DNA of 64,000 bases, taken from contig JAABRR010000009.1 in NCBI GenBank assembly GCA_011390785.1, positions 62,001-126,000 of the forward strand, in the 5' to 3' direction. Positions 27,434 to 37,000 of this stretch are shown piece after piece (position 1 is the first letter of the stretch; each line of letters starts with the position of its first letter). Under the pieces are notes generated by a model. It searched no databases, was not told the origin of the DNA, and was given only the letters and a program-made list of their open reading frames with translations. Origin of the DNA: Sphingobacteriia bacterium. GTDB taxonomy: Bacteria; Bacteroidota; Bacteroidia; Bacteroidales; UBA7960. The position numbers were made by a program, and so were the translations under genes.

Positions 27434-27760
27434 TCGTATTACCTGAATTTTTTGTTCGTAACTACCTTAATTGGTTTGTGCACGTATTATATGCAACCCT
27501 GATTCCAGACCGGAAGTATTGAAAACCATTTCATTTTGCAGTGGAAAAATTTCTTTGACAATGGCACCGTTAACATTGATAAGTTGTACCCGAAACGGGC
27601 TTTTAGCTGTGCTCCTGATAAGGCAGAAAAACAAGGTTGATGCTAATGGCGCCCGGGCTGTAAACACCTGTTTGCCATATTTGTCCCTTGTCGGCAGTAA
27701 TTTGCCATGTCCCTGAATTGTTGGAGTTTATATCTGTTGGAATGTTTTACCAAAATACGA
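27434..27760 (-). pseudogene. Decayed 3' end of a T9SS cargo gene
   Basis: On the minus strand one frame reads IPTDINSNNSGTWQITADKG and continues to LVFLPYQEHS before a stop (about 27600-27750). A second frame then continues with SPFRVQLINVNGAIVKE and VFNTSGLESGLHIIRAQTN to a TAA at 27467-27469, followed in the same frame by GSYEQKIQVIR and a second stop near 27434. The second part is a T9SS type A C-terminal domain, so the remnant carries one frameshift and one in-frame nonsense change close to the end. Nothing upstream of about 27760 is readable because the RNase H gene starts its 3' end there. The original product is not identifiable. Confidence 0.6.
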
Positions 27761-27775
27761 CGAAAATTTCTGATC

Positions 27776-28402
27776 TTACTTTCTTCCGAAATCAGCGGGT
27801 ATTTCACCCCAGTTGCGGGTGTCCCATTTCAGTATTTTATTTTTCCAGGTGTTTTCTTTGAGCCAGTTCTCTGCTCTTTCAATAAATTCGAATAATCTTT
27901 CGTTGCTGGGTTCTTCGGCAAGAGTAGTTTTCGCCTTTTTATTATTTACCCAGGCCATGGCAGTTTGACTGTCAGTGTAGATAGGAAGATCGATGTTTTG
28001 TTGTTTACAAAGTGCCAATGCATGAACAATGGCCAGAAACTCGCCCACATTGTTGGTCCCTTTGGGTAGTGGACCTCGCTTAAACCAAACCGATTTGTCG
28101 GCAGTATAAACCCCCTGGTATTCCATGTTTTTGGATGCTGAGCTATAGGCGGCATCTACTGAAATACTTTTCATGATGGGGCCACCACCTGCGTTTTGAT
28201 TAGATGTGGAAGCAGATGCCGGTTTTTTGTTCACATATTTCCAGTAGTTTTCATTGATGGCCCTGTGGGCAAGGGCTTCATTTTCAAATGATTTATATTT
28301 GGCGCCGGCATATCCTTTAATGGCCGTTTCACAGGTTTTCCAATTGTCGAAAACTCCTGTTTTGTGACCTTCCCAAACTACGTAAAATTTTTTCTTTGCC
28401 AA
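27776..28402 (-). CDS. rnhA: Ribonuclease HI with N-terminal viroplasmin (caulimovirus VI-like) domain
   Basis: 208 residues. The first 50 residues (KKFYVVWEGHKTGVFDNWKTC, FENEALAHRA) are the hybrid-binding viroplasmin domain found in many RNase HI proteins. A short Ala/Ser/Asn linker leads to the nuclease domain with its acidic residues visible in SVDAAYSS, NNVGEFLAIVHAL, IYTDSQTAMAWV and the last Asp in PADFGRK. It removes RNA from RNA-DNA hybrids in the cytoplasm. It is a single gene on the minus strand, flanked by the T9SS gene remnant and a hairpin-rich intergenic region. Confidence 0.93.
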   Translation of the reverse strand: MAKKKFYVVWEGHKTGVFDNWKTCETAIKGYAGAKYKSFENEALAHRAINENYWKYVNKKPASASTSNQNAGGGPIMKSISVDAAYSSASKNMEYQGVYTADKSVWFKRGPLPKGTNNVGEFLAIVHALALCKQQNIDLPIYTDSQTAMAWVNNKKAKTTLAEEPSNERLFEFIERAENWLKENTWKNKILKWDTRNWGEIPADFGRK

Positions 28403-28721
28403 TCGGTTAGTTGTTTTAGGGTTTGAGAATCAATATCGTTTATTTAAGGTTTTTGCACTGCCTGATTCCCCCTTCAAAGGGGGAGTTGGACCTACAAATA
28501 AATAATGTAATTACTATATTTTTAGCTATGGTTATTAATGTGGATTAAATATTTCTAATTCAATGCCGTTTAGTTTGGTAAATTGGTTTGACTCCTTAGG
28601 AGTCACATGTTTATTGAAGAAGCCATTGTTTTTTATAAACATGCGACCCCATTCGGGGTCGAATAATCTTAACTAAACGACAATAATTTCTGATTCGCTA
28701 TTTCTTTCCTGATCGCTCAGG
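28403..28721. other. Intergenic region with hairpin-rich repeat elements
   Basis: There is no coding frame. It holds a GC-rich near-palindrome at 28466-28481 (CCCCCTTCAAAGGGGG) and the structured element at 28567-28679 listed separately. Confidence 0.6.
28567..28679. repeat. REP-like multi-hairpin element
   Basis: An outer inverted repeat, CGTTTAGTT (28567-28575) with AACTAAACG (28671-28679), encloses a palindrome GACTCCTTAGGAGTC (28590-28604), an inner pair CATGTTTA (28606-28613) with TAAACATG (28636-28643), and a 7-bp hairpin CGACCCC-ATTC-GGGGTCG (28644-28661). All four pairings are compatible in one cruciform or multi-branched RNA. The layout resembles dispersed REP/BIME elements of Bacteroidota; a related layout occurs at 60885-60971. 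No transposase lies nearby. Confidence 0.65.
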
Positions 28722-29759
28722 TTATTCCTTCCTGAACGAATCCCACCCTTGTGCCCGCAAAGTAACAATATTACCCGATGTGGCTACCAGGTCTCTTTGT
28801 GCCGGATTTTCTGTTATATGACCAATGATGCTTATAATTTCCTGGTCTTTGATTTTTTCGTAATCGCTTTGATTGATGGTAAAGAGCAACTCATAGTCTT
28901 CGCCCCCATTAAGGGCAAATGTAGTAGGGTCTATTTTGAATTCGTGGCCTACTGCAGCGGTTTGCATATCGATGGGTATTTTTTCTTCATAGAGTACCGC
29001 ACCTTTTTCTGATGCTTTGGTAATATGCATAATTTCAGATGCCAATCCATCGGAAATGTCAATCATGGCAGTGGGAATTATCTCAAGTTTTTTCAATAAT
29101 TCAACCACATCTTTGCCTGGTTCCGGTTTTAATTGTCTTTCCACCACATAGCTGTAACCTGAAATATCGGGTTGCATGTCGGGGTTGGCTTTAAAAACTT
29201 CTTTTTCGCGCTCCAGTACCAGCAGTCCTGAGTAGGCAGAACCGAGATTTCCGCTAACGCATATCAAATCTCCGGGTTGGGCACCTGAGCGGTAAGCGAT
29301 CTTGTCTTTGTTTACTGTGCCAAATGCCGTTACCGACAGCATCAATCCTGAAATGCTGCTGGTAGTATCGCCTCCCACCATATCAACATTGTATTTGTTA
29401 CAGGCAAGCAACATCCCTTCATAAATTTCTTCAAGTGCTTCAACCGTGTATTTACTCGAAACGGCAATACCCACCACCACATGGGTTGGTGTGCCATTCA
29501 TAGCATAAATATCTGAAAGATTTACCGCAATTGCTTTATAGCCCAAATGTTTCAGTGGTGTGTACATAATATTAAAATGAACACCTTCTACCAGCAGATC
29601 TTTAGTTATGAGATTGTAAATATCTTTATCAGGGCTGGCTATAACAGCGGTATCATCGCCAACACCCTTAATGGTTTGTTGATGATGATGCTTTATTTGG
29701 GATGTAAGTTTGTCTATCAGGCCAAATTCTCCAAGTTCGGTTACCGGGGTTGCGCTCAT
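28722..29759 (-). CDS. thiL: Thiamine-monophosphate kinase
   Basis: 345 residues, the usual length. The PurM/AIRS-like N-domain shows VGDDTAVI near residue 34 and KDLLVEGVHFN around residue 53, both metal and ATP binding in ThiL, then GGDTTSS and SVTAFGTV. The C-domain has MIDISDGLASEI and NGGEDYELLFTI. The enzyme phosphorylates thiamine monophosphate to the active cofactor thiamine diphosphate in the cytosol. The gene stands alone on the minus strand without other thi genes in the window. Confidence 0.95.
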   Translation of the reverse strand: MSATPVTELGEFGLIDKLTSQIKHHHQQTIKGVGDDTAVIASPDKDIYNLITKDLLVEGVHFNIMYTPLKHLGYKAIAVNLSDIYAMNGTPTHVVVGIAVSSKYTVEALEEIYEGMLLACNKYNVDMVGGDTTSSISGLMLSVTAFGTVNKDKIAYRSGAQPGDLICVSGNLGSAYSGLLVLEREKEVFKANPDMQPDISGYSYVVERQLKPEPGKDVVELLKKLEIIPTAMIDISDGLASEIMHITKASEKGAVLYEEKIPIDMQTAAVGHEFKIDPTTFALNGGEDYELLFTINQSDYEKIKDQEIISIIGHITENPAQRDLVATSGNIVTLRAQGWDSFRKE

Positions 29760-29977
29760 ATTTGGATTTTAAGATTTTTTTTATGAAATACTGCAATATT
29801 TTTTAGAAATGCAAAGTTATGAAAGTTGAATAAGATGACTAATTTAAAAAGGTCGGCAGGCTCATTCTTTATGAGTATTGGGCTGCTTTTGGTAGTGCTG
29901 TTTGATTTGTTGGGCTAATTTAACATTTAGCAAGCTTCATTAAGGGTTTAACGTAGAAAAAATACATCTAAAACTAT

Positions 29978-29985
29978 TAGTTTTG
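29978..29985 (+). promoter_or_regulatory. -7 box (TAGTTTTG) before the transglycosylase gene
   Basis: TAGTTTTG fits TAnnTTTG and lies 50 bases before the start at 30036. No convincing -33 box was found. Confidence 0.45.
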
Positions 29986-30035
29986 CATGGTTCATAGTCC
30001 TTAGGAAATATTTATCATATTATATACATCTGTAA

Positions 30036-31037
30036 ATGTCAAAAAGAATATATTTCGTTTTTGCGATACCCGTTATTTTTATCTTTCTTCTTAAATTATT
30101 TTCCTCCGGAACAACAAATAATGAACAACCTGGCAATGTTGTGTCAGAGCCAGATCATGACTATCGTGTTTATGCCTTGCCTATTCCCCAGGGTTTGAAT
30201 CTGGCAGGAGAAGAAGTGCCGGTGCACAATTTCGATATCAGGGAACGCTTTGATCGTGAACTGCTTGTTAACAGCTACTGGCAGTCGCAAACCCTGCTTT
30301 TTATAAAACGGGCCAACCGTTGGTTCCCCCTTATAGAACCTATACTTGCAGAAGAAGGTGTTCCCGATGATTTTAAATACCTGGCACTGATTGAAAGCGG
30401 ACTCACAGATGTTGTTTCTCCCGCCGGTGCAGCTGGGTTCTGGCAAATTATGAAAGCCACTGGCAGGGAGTTGGGCCTTGAAGTTAATAATGAAGTGGAT
30501 GAGCGCTATCATTTGGAAAAGTCAACCCGTGCTGCTGCAAAATTTCTTCATAAAGCTTATGAATTATATAATAACTGGACTCTCGCTGCAGCTTCCTACA
30601 ATATGGGCAGAACAGGGTTAAACCGCCAGTTGTCAGCACAAAATGAAAATAATTATTACGATTTGTGGCTCAACGAAGAAACATCAAGATATGTTTTTCG
30701 AATTCTGGCCATAAAAGCGATTATAGAAAATCCGGTGATGTATGGTTTTAATCTTAATGCCGATGATCTGTATGCACCACTCGATTATTATACCGTTAAA
30801 GTAGATACTTCTATTACAAATCTGGTTGAATTTGCCCGCCTTCACCAAATTACTTACAAAGAGCTACGTACACTTAATCCCTGGATTCTTCAATCAGGTA
30901 TTACCAACAGTTCGGGTAAAGTTTATGAGATCAAAATTGCCAAGGAATCTCTTTTTGGCTATGCCTACGCTCAGCCTGAATCGCCTGTTTTACCCATTAG
31001 CCATGATGCTGATCCACAAAAGGATACCGATTTATAG
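30036..31037 (+). CDS. Lytic murein transglycosylase (SLT / MltD-like)
   Basis: 333 residues. An N-terminal hydrophobic segment (IYFVFAIPVIFIFLLKLF) acts as signal or anchor. The SLT domain runs from about residue 95 to 220, with the catalytic Glu in ALIESGLTDVVSPAGA, the FWQIMKATGRELGL motif and AAASYNMGRTGLNRQL. A LysM-like end (YYTVKVDTSITNLVEFAR to VYEIKIAK) probably binds peptidoglycan. It cleaves the glycan strand with formation of 1,6-anhydro-muramic acid in the periplasm. It precedes uvrA by 138 bases but has no functional link with it. Confidence 0.92.
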   Translation: MSKRIYFVFAIPVIFIFLLKLFSSGTTNNEQPGNVVSEPDHDYRVYALPIPQGLNLAGEEVPVHNFDIRERFDRELLVNSYWQSQTLLFIKRANRWFPLIEPILAEEGVPDDFKYLALIESGLTDVVSPAGAAGFWQIMKATGRELGLEVNNEVDERYHLEKSTRAAAKFLHKAYELYNNWTLAAASYNMGRTGLNRQLSAQNENNYYDLWLNEETSRYVFRILAIKAIIENPVMYGFNLNADDLYAPLDYYTVKVDTSITNLVEFARLHQITYKELRTLNPWILQSGITNSSGKVYEIKIAKESLFGYAYAQPESPVLPISHDADPQKDTDL

Positions 31038-31143
31038 GGGTTCTACAATATTAATCGGGCAATGCCAAATCCTTAACTAATCGACATTGCATAGCCTGTA
31101 ATAATTTTCCTGCTTGCGGCAAACAATTTCCGATCTGAATACT

Positions 31144-31151
31144 TACCTTTG
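31144..31151 (+). promoter_or_regulatory. -7 box (TACCTTTG) before uvrA
   Basis: TACCTTTG is a full match to TAnnTTTG, 24 bases before the uvrA ATG, which implies a very short leader. Confidence 0.5.
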
Positions 31152-31175
31152 CAGGTTCGGTTTAACACATAAATA

Positions 31176-34016
31176 ATGCAGCAGATATCTCCTCAGGATT
31201 ACAAAGAATGGCTCGAAGTATTCGGAGCCAGAGAACACAATCTTAAGAATGTTGACATACAAATACCCCGCAATACCTTAACGGTAATAACTGGTTTGAG
31301 TGGTAGCGGAAAATCATCGCTGGCTTTTGATACCATTTACGCCGAAGGACAAAGGCGCTACATAGAAACCTTTTCTGCTTATGCAAGGCAGTTTTTAGGC
31401 AGCCTGGAGCGCCCCGATGTGGATAAGATCAGCGGATTAAGTCCGGTAATTAGTATTGAACAGAAAACCACCGGAAAAAATCCCCGTTCTACCGTAGGCA
31501 CAGTCACCGAGATATACGATTTTCTCCGGTTATTGTTTGCCCGCGCTGCCGACGCCCACTCTTATGTGACCGGAGAAAAAATGGTTCGATACAATGAAGG
31601 GCAGATACTGGATCTTATCATCGAAAAGTTTTCAGGAAAGAATATGCTTATGCTCGCCCCCCTTGTAAAAGGGAGAAAAGGCCATTACCGCGAATTGTTC
31701 GACTATATGCAACGACAGGGTTTCCTGCGTGCACGTGTTGATGGTAAAGTTCGGGAAATAATACCCAACATGAAAGTAGACCGTTACAAAATTCATGATA
31801 TTGAGCTGGTTGTCGATAAAATAGCTGTAAAGGCGGAACATCTTAAACGGATTGATGAATCCGTAAAGGTAGGTATGAAGTATGGTAAAGGTATGATCAT
31901 GCTGCTTGATGAAACTACCGATGATGTATTTCATTTTAGCAGAAACCTTATGTGCCCTGTTTCTGGTATTGCCTATAAGGACCCGGAACCCAATACTTTC
32001 TCGTTTAACTCCCCATACGGAGCATGTCCGGTATGTAACGGTCTTGGGCATATCAGTGAGATGGATCTTGACAAGATCATCCCTGATAAAAACCTTTCCA
32101 TAAACAAAGGAGGGTTAGCGCCACTGGCAGAGACAAAAAATCCATGGATTATTAAGCAGCTGGAAGCTATCGGGCATAAATACAATTTTAATCTCGATAC
32201 ACCTATTAAGGATATTTCAGACGAAGGTATAAGCGATATTCTATATGGATCAAACGATGTGTTCAGGGTAAAGAATACAAATTTGGGTATCACTCAAACA
32301 TACAATCTAAATTTTGATGGGATAGTCAATTTCATTTCTGCCCAATATGATGAAAGCCCTTCGCGAAATGTAAGGAAATGGGCGGGCGAATTTATGCAGC
32401 AGAAGATTTGTCCCGAATGCGAGGGTCAAAGGTTGAAAAAAGAATCTCTCCATTATAAATTGGGGGGCTTTAACATTGCTGATCTGGCAAAGTTAGACCT
32501 TACAAGCCTGAAGGAAAACATTGCAAAACTTCAGCAAACCCTTGACGACCGAAAACTCCATATTGCCAACGAAATTCTTCGCGAGATTAACACCCGTCTT
32601 GGTTTTATGCTCGATGTTGGATTGGATTATCTCTCTCTTGACCGGCCAGCCCGATCTCTTTCCGGCGGCGAAAGCCAGCGAATTCGTCTGGCTACCCAGA
32701 TTGGTTCTCAGCTTACAGGTGTGCTTTATATCCTCGATGAACCCAGTATTGGCCTCCATCAACGGGATAATCACAAGCTTATAGAGTCTTTAAAAAATCT
32801 GCGTGATATTGGCAATTCTGTTATAGTGGTAGAACATGACCGCGATATGATTATGGCTGCTGATTATGTTATAGATATGGGACCGGGTGCCGGCTTGCAT
32901 GGCGGTAAAATTGTGGCAGAAGGCACCCCTCTGGAGATAATGCAGAAAGGTTCTCTTACCGCTCAATATCTGCGCATGGAAAAGGATGTGCCTGTCCCTG
33001 AAATATTGCGGAAAGGAAACGGTAAAAAACTCATCCTAAAGGGAGCTACTGGCCATAACCTTAAAAATGTTGATGTGGAAATTCCGCTGGGTATGCTTAT
33101 TTGTGTTACAGGTGTTTCAGGAAGTGGTAAGTCAAGTCTTATTAATGAAACGCTGTATCCCATTTTGAGCAGCCATTTTTACCGTTCAGAAAAGAAACCT
33201 TTACCTTACAAAGATCTTAAGGGAATTGAGAATATTGATAAAGTGGTAGAGATTGATCAGTCGCCCATTGGTCGCACACCAAGGTCAAATCCGGCTACCT
33301 ACACCAAAGTTTTTGATGAAATACGAAAACTGTATGCATCTCTTCCGGAAGCCGCAATCAGAGGATATAAACCCGGAAGGTTTTCTTTTAATGTAAAGGG
33401 TGGGCGTTGCGAAACATGCCAGGGTGCCGGTGTAAAGGTGATAGAGATGAATTTTCTACCCGATGTGCATGTTGAGTGTGAAGATTGCCAGGGAAAACGC
33501 TATAACCGCGAAACTCTCGAAGTACGTTACAAAAGCAAATCCATCAATGATGTACTAAATCTGAATATAGACCAGGCGCTTGAATTTTTTGAAAATCTTC
33601 CGGCAATTGTACAAAAAATAAGGACACTTCGCGATGTGGGTCTTGGCTACATTACCCTGGGGCAAAGCAGCACTACTTTGTCGGGTGGAGAGGCGCAGCG
33701 GGTTAAGCTGGCTGCTGAACTATCGCGCCGGGATACCGGGCAAACCTTCTACATCCTCGACGAGCCTACTACGGGGCTGCATTTTGAAGATGTAAGGGTA
33801 CTGATGGATGTGCTCAACCGGTTAGCAAACAGAGGTAATACCGTGCTTATTATTGAGCACAATCTTGATGTAATAAAGGTTGCTGATTATATTATTGATC
33901 TCGGGCCTGATGGTGGCCACAGGGGTGGGCAGATCATATGCAGAGGAACACCAGAGCAAATAGTGAAAAACAGCTGTGGCTACACGGCCGAATTTTTAAA
34001 ACCGTTGTTAACCTGA
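31176..34016 (+). CDS. uvrA: UvrABC excinuclease subunit A
   Basis: 946 residues, the usual length. It shows two ABC ATPase modules: Walker [16 protein letters not shown] (about residue 40) and [15 protein letters not shown] (about 650), signatures [14 protein letters not shown] and [14 protein letters not shown], Walker [12 protein letters not shown] and [11 protein letters not shown]. Zinc modules are seen at [10 protein letters not shown] to CPVCNGLG, and at CETCQGAG to CEDCQGKRY. UvrA dimers find bulky DNA lesions and load UvrB in nucleotide excision repair. The 3' end converges on the PKD protein gene with only 31 bases between the stops and no clear terminator. Confidence 0.98.
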   Translation: MQQISPQDYKEWLEVFGAREHNLKNVDIQIPRNTLTVITGLSGSGKSSLAFDTIYAEGQRRYIETFSAYARQFLGSLERPDVDKISGLSPVISIEQKTTGKNPRSTVGTVTEIYDFLRLLFARAADAHSYVTGEKMVRYNEGQILDLIIEKFSGKNMLMLAPLVKGRKGHYRELFDYMQRQGFLRARVDGKVREIIPNMKVDRYKIHDIELVVDKIAVKAEHLKRIDESVKVGMKYGKGMIMLLDETTDDVFHFSRNLMCPVSGIAYKDPEPNTFSFNSPYGACPVCNGLGHISEMDLDKIIPDKNLSINKGGLAPLAETKNPWIIKQLEAIGHKYNFNLDTPIKDISDEGISDILYGSNDVFRVKNTNLGITQTYNLNFDGIVNFISAQYDESPSRNVRKWAGEFMQQKICPECEGQRLKKESLHYKLGGFNIADLAKLDLTSLKENIAKLQQTLDDRKLHIANEILREINTRLGFMLDVGLDYLSLDRPARSLSGGESQRIRLATQIGSQLTGVLYILDEPSIGLHQRDNHKLIESLKNLRDIGNSVIVVEHDRDMIMAADYVIDMGPGAGLHGGKIVAEGTPLEIMQKGSLTAQYLRMEKDVPVPEILRKGNGKKLILKGATGHNLKNVDVEIPLGMLICVTGVSGSGKSSLINETLYPILSSHFYRSEKKPLPYKDLKGIENIDKVVEIDQSPIGRTPRSNPATYTKVFDEIRKLYASLPEAAIRGYKPGRFSFNVKGGRCETCQGAGVKVIEMNFLPDVHVECEDCQGKRYNRETLEVRYKSKSINDVLNLNIDQALEFFENLPAIVQKIRTLRDVGLGYITLGQSSTTLSGGEAQRVKLAAELSRRDTGQTFYILDEPTTGLHFEDVRVLMDVLNRLANRGNTVLIIEHNLDVIKVADYIIDLGPDGGHRGGQIICRGTPEQIVKNSCGYTAEFLKPLLT

Positions 34017-34047
34017 GTAATTAACCAGATTTATTTTGCCTTTTCCC

Positions 34048-37000
34048 TTAGCGATATAGGGTAACATCGCCTGTAAGCGTAAAACTTCTACCATTGGTGC
34101 ATCGGCCGGTAGCTTTCCAAACATAAACATCCATTTGAGAAAGCCTTCCTTTGTGATAGCCATCCCAGCCAATATTGATATCGTCTGAACGGTATATCAA
34201 TTCACCCCAGCGGGTGTAAATTTCCAGTGCATAGTCATCAACCCCTTCATATACAGGGTGGAAAACACTTGTGGAAGGATTGTTAACATCAAAGCCACCA
34301 CCTGATGGGCCTGCTTTGTCAGGAATAAAGGCATCGGGAAAAATAATCTTACAACTTTCGTCAACACGAAGAGAATTATTTAATACCAAAGTATCATAGC
34401 ACATAGGCAGGGTGTTGCTGGTGGCTATAAGCATAATATCATAAACCCCGGCTTCAGTATAATAATATTCAGGTTCAAATTCGTAACTTGTGCTGCCATC
34501 ACCAAAATCCCAGAAATAAAAATCGGCCAGCAATGAATTATTGATTACCTGCAGGGGTTCTTCCGGTATGCTTATATGGGGTGCTACAAGTTCGAAACTG
34601 GCAATGGGGTTTTCGATTACTTCTACCTGTTGAAATGTAGTATCGCGGCCGCCATCTCCCAGAGCTACCATATAAACATTATAAATTCCATGATCTATAA
34701 AGGTATGTTCAGGTGCCGGGTCGGTAGACATACTTTCGTCGTCGAAGTTCCACCGGAAGCTGTGAGCATACATACTATGGTTGGAAAACTGAACGGTAAA
34801 GGGGGCGCAACCCGATGTTACCGATGAAAATTCTGCTTTGGGAACAGGCGATGTAATGGTTACAACCTGTGTATGTAGGTCAGAACAATGTTCATTCTCT
34901 GCAATCAGGGCTACTACATATTCTTTGGTACTCATATCATTTTCATCCCAGATATAGGAATGGTCAACTGGATTGAAGTTATCGGTTTCAACACTGTTTT
35001 CATCGCCAAAATGCCAGGTGAAATCCCAGTAACCCGGATTGGTATTATTGGTAAAGGTTACAGTTGTGTTTGGATAAGGTTGTATTTCTGGTTGCGCCGA
35101 AAAATCTGCTATCGGCGAAGGATACACGCTTACTTCACGGGTAACTGTATCCGAGCAACCGTAAACAGATTTGGCGATCATTTCCACAGGATAGATCCGG
35201 GGATCCAAATCTTCATTGAAAAACACATGCAGGGGTGCTGCACTGTTGGATGTGTTTTCATCAGAAAAATTCCATTTGTAAGATTCGGCTAACAGAGAGT
35301 TGTTGACAAATTTTAATGTTAAAGGAGAACAGCCTTCCCAGCTATTATCTTCTGTACTGAAACCGGCTGTTACTTCCGGAAAAACAGTAGTAGTTTGCAT
35401 GTTAACTGCCTCGCAGCCAAATTCGTTGCTCACTGTCAGACTAACAGGTATTTGCATAGGAATGGTTCCCTGGTTATTCCATGTGTAGTAAAACGTACTG
35501 TCCGAAGTGTCTGATAAAGAATCGCCCAAATTCCATTCGAATGTGGTGGCTCCTGTTGAGAGATTTCTGATTTCAGGAGTAAACGGAGAACATCCTGAAT
35601 ATGGGGTTATCGCAAATAAAGGTTCCGGAATGGGTCTTACGGTAATCTCCTGCATGGTTTGGGCTTCACAACCCCATGATGATTCTACCAGCAGAGTAAC
35701 CTGAAATACATTACTTTCCGTGTGGCTGTAATTGGTAAATGTTTGTTGAGGATGGGCTGCTTGAGATGTGTTTCCGTTACTGAAATTCCAGGAAAAGATT
35801 TCACCACCCTGGCTAAGATTATCAAAAACTGCGGTATGTGGATGGCAGCCTTCATTATTGGTGGAAAATTCTGGTATAATTTCAGGATAAATAACGACTT
35901 GCTGCGAATGAGTATTTTGGCAAAGGTGATTGTTTTCGGTGGTTAAGGTGATGGTGAAGGTACCCGGGCCCTGATCAGCAGGTTGATAATACAGGTGAGT
36001 GAAAGATGCATCATGAGTATAAAGCGTATCGCCATCACCCATTTCCCATGTTAGCTGATCGGCTCCTTCTGTAAAATTCTGGATGATAATATCATAAGGG
36101 GCACAGCCCGGTGTGTTGGGAACTGAAAAAAATGCTTTAGGTTGTGGCAAAACCCTTATGAAAAGCGTGTCCTGATGCAAGCATCCATTTTCGTTGAAAG
36201 CGGTTAACAATACCTCGTAAATCGTGTCATGTGTATGGCTAAAATTATGGAAGGTATGGATATGCTTATCGTTCATGTTTTGAGAAGAGTTGCCGTCGCC
36301 ATAATTCCAGAGATAGGCAGCTGCAGCAGTGGCACCATATGAATGGTTGGTAAACTCAACAGTAAGAGGATGGCATCCTTCCTCAATATCAGCGTCAAAT
36401 TCTGCCTTAATGTTTGGATAAATAATGGCTTGTTGTATAAGGGTGTCCTGGCATGAAAAACTATTTTCAGTTATCAGGTTTATAGAAAAATAGCCGGGTC
36501 CACTACCGGGTTCTACGTTGTAAGCATGTGTTACCACTGCAGAGTCATAATGCATTATTCCACTTCCATCATCAAAATCCCATGAATAGCTTGTAGCACC
36601 TAGAGAATTTTGTTCGATTATGATTTCATAAGGTGAGCATCCGGGTGTATTAATAATGCTAAAACTGCTGTTGGGTTTGGGGAAGATCTCTACATGTGAT
36701 GTAGAATCAGCAAAACAACCATAAACGGAAGACGCAAAAAGGTGAATATTGTAAGATACAGGGGCTAAATGATCAAAGTTGTGAAATGTGTGTTGGGGGC
36801 TATATTGGTCGCTTACTATACCATCACCAAAATTCCAGTCAAAATAGTTGGCATTTTCTGTTGTGTTCTCAACAGGAAACGGCAGAGGATGGCAACCCTG
36901 CTCCGGATGAGTGTAAGCAATGTTTACTTCAGGAAAAACGGTAATAATTCTTACCAGGGTATCTAAACATCCATCACTATTGGCGGCTGTTAATTTTATC

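Noticed and set aside
27467-27667. A functional 66-residue gene on the minus strand
   Set aside because: The frame begins inside the sequence with a GTG and is a T9SS C-terminal domain only; flanking coding-like sequence in another frame shows it is a decayed gene end.
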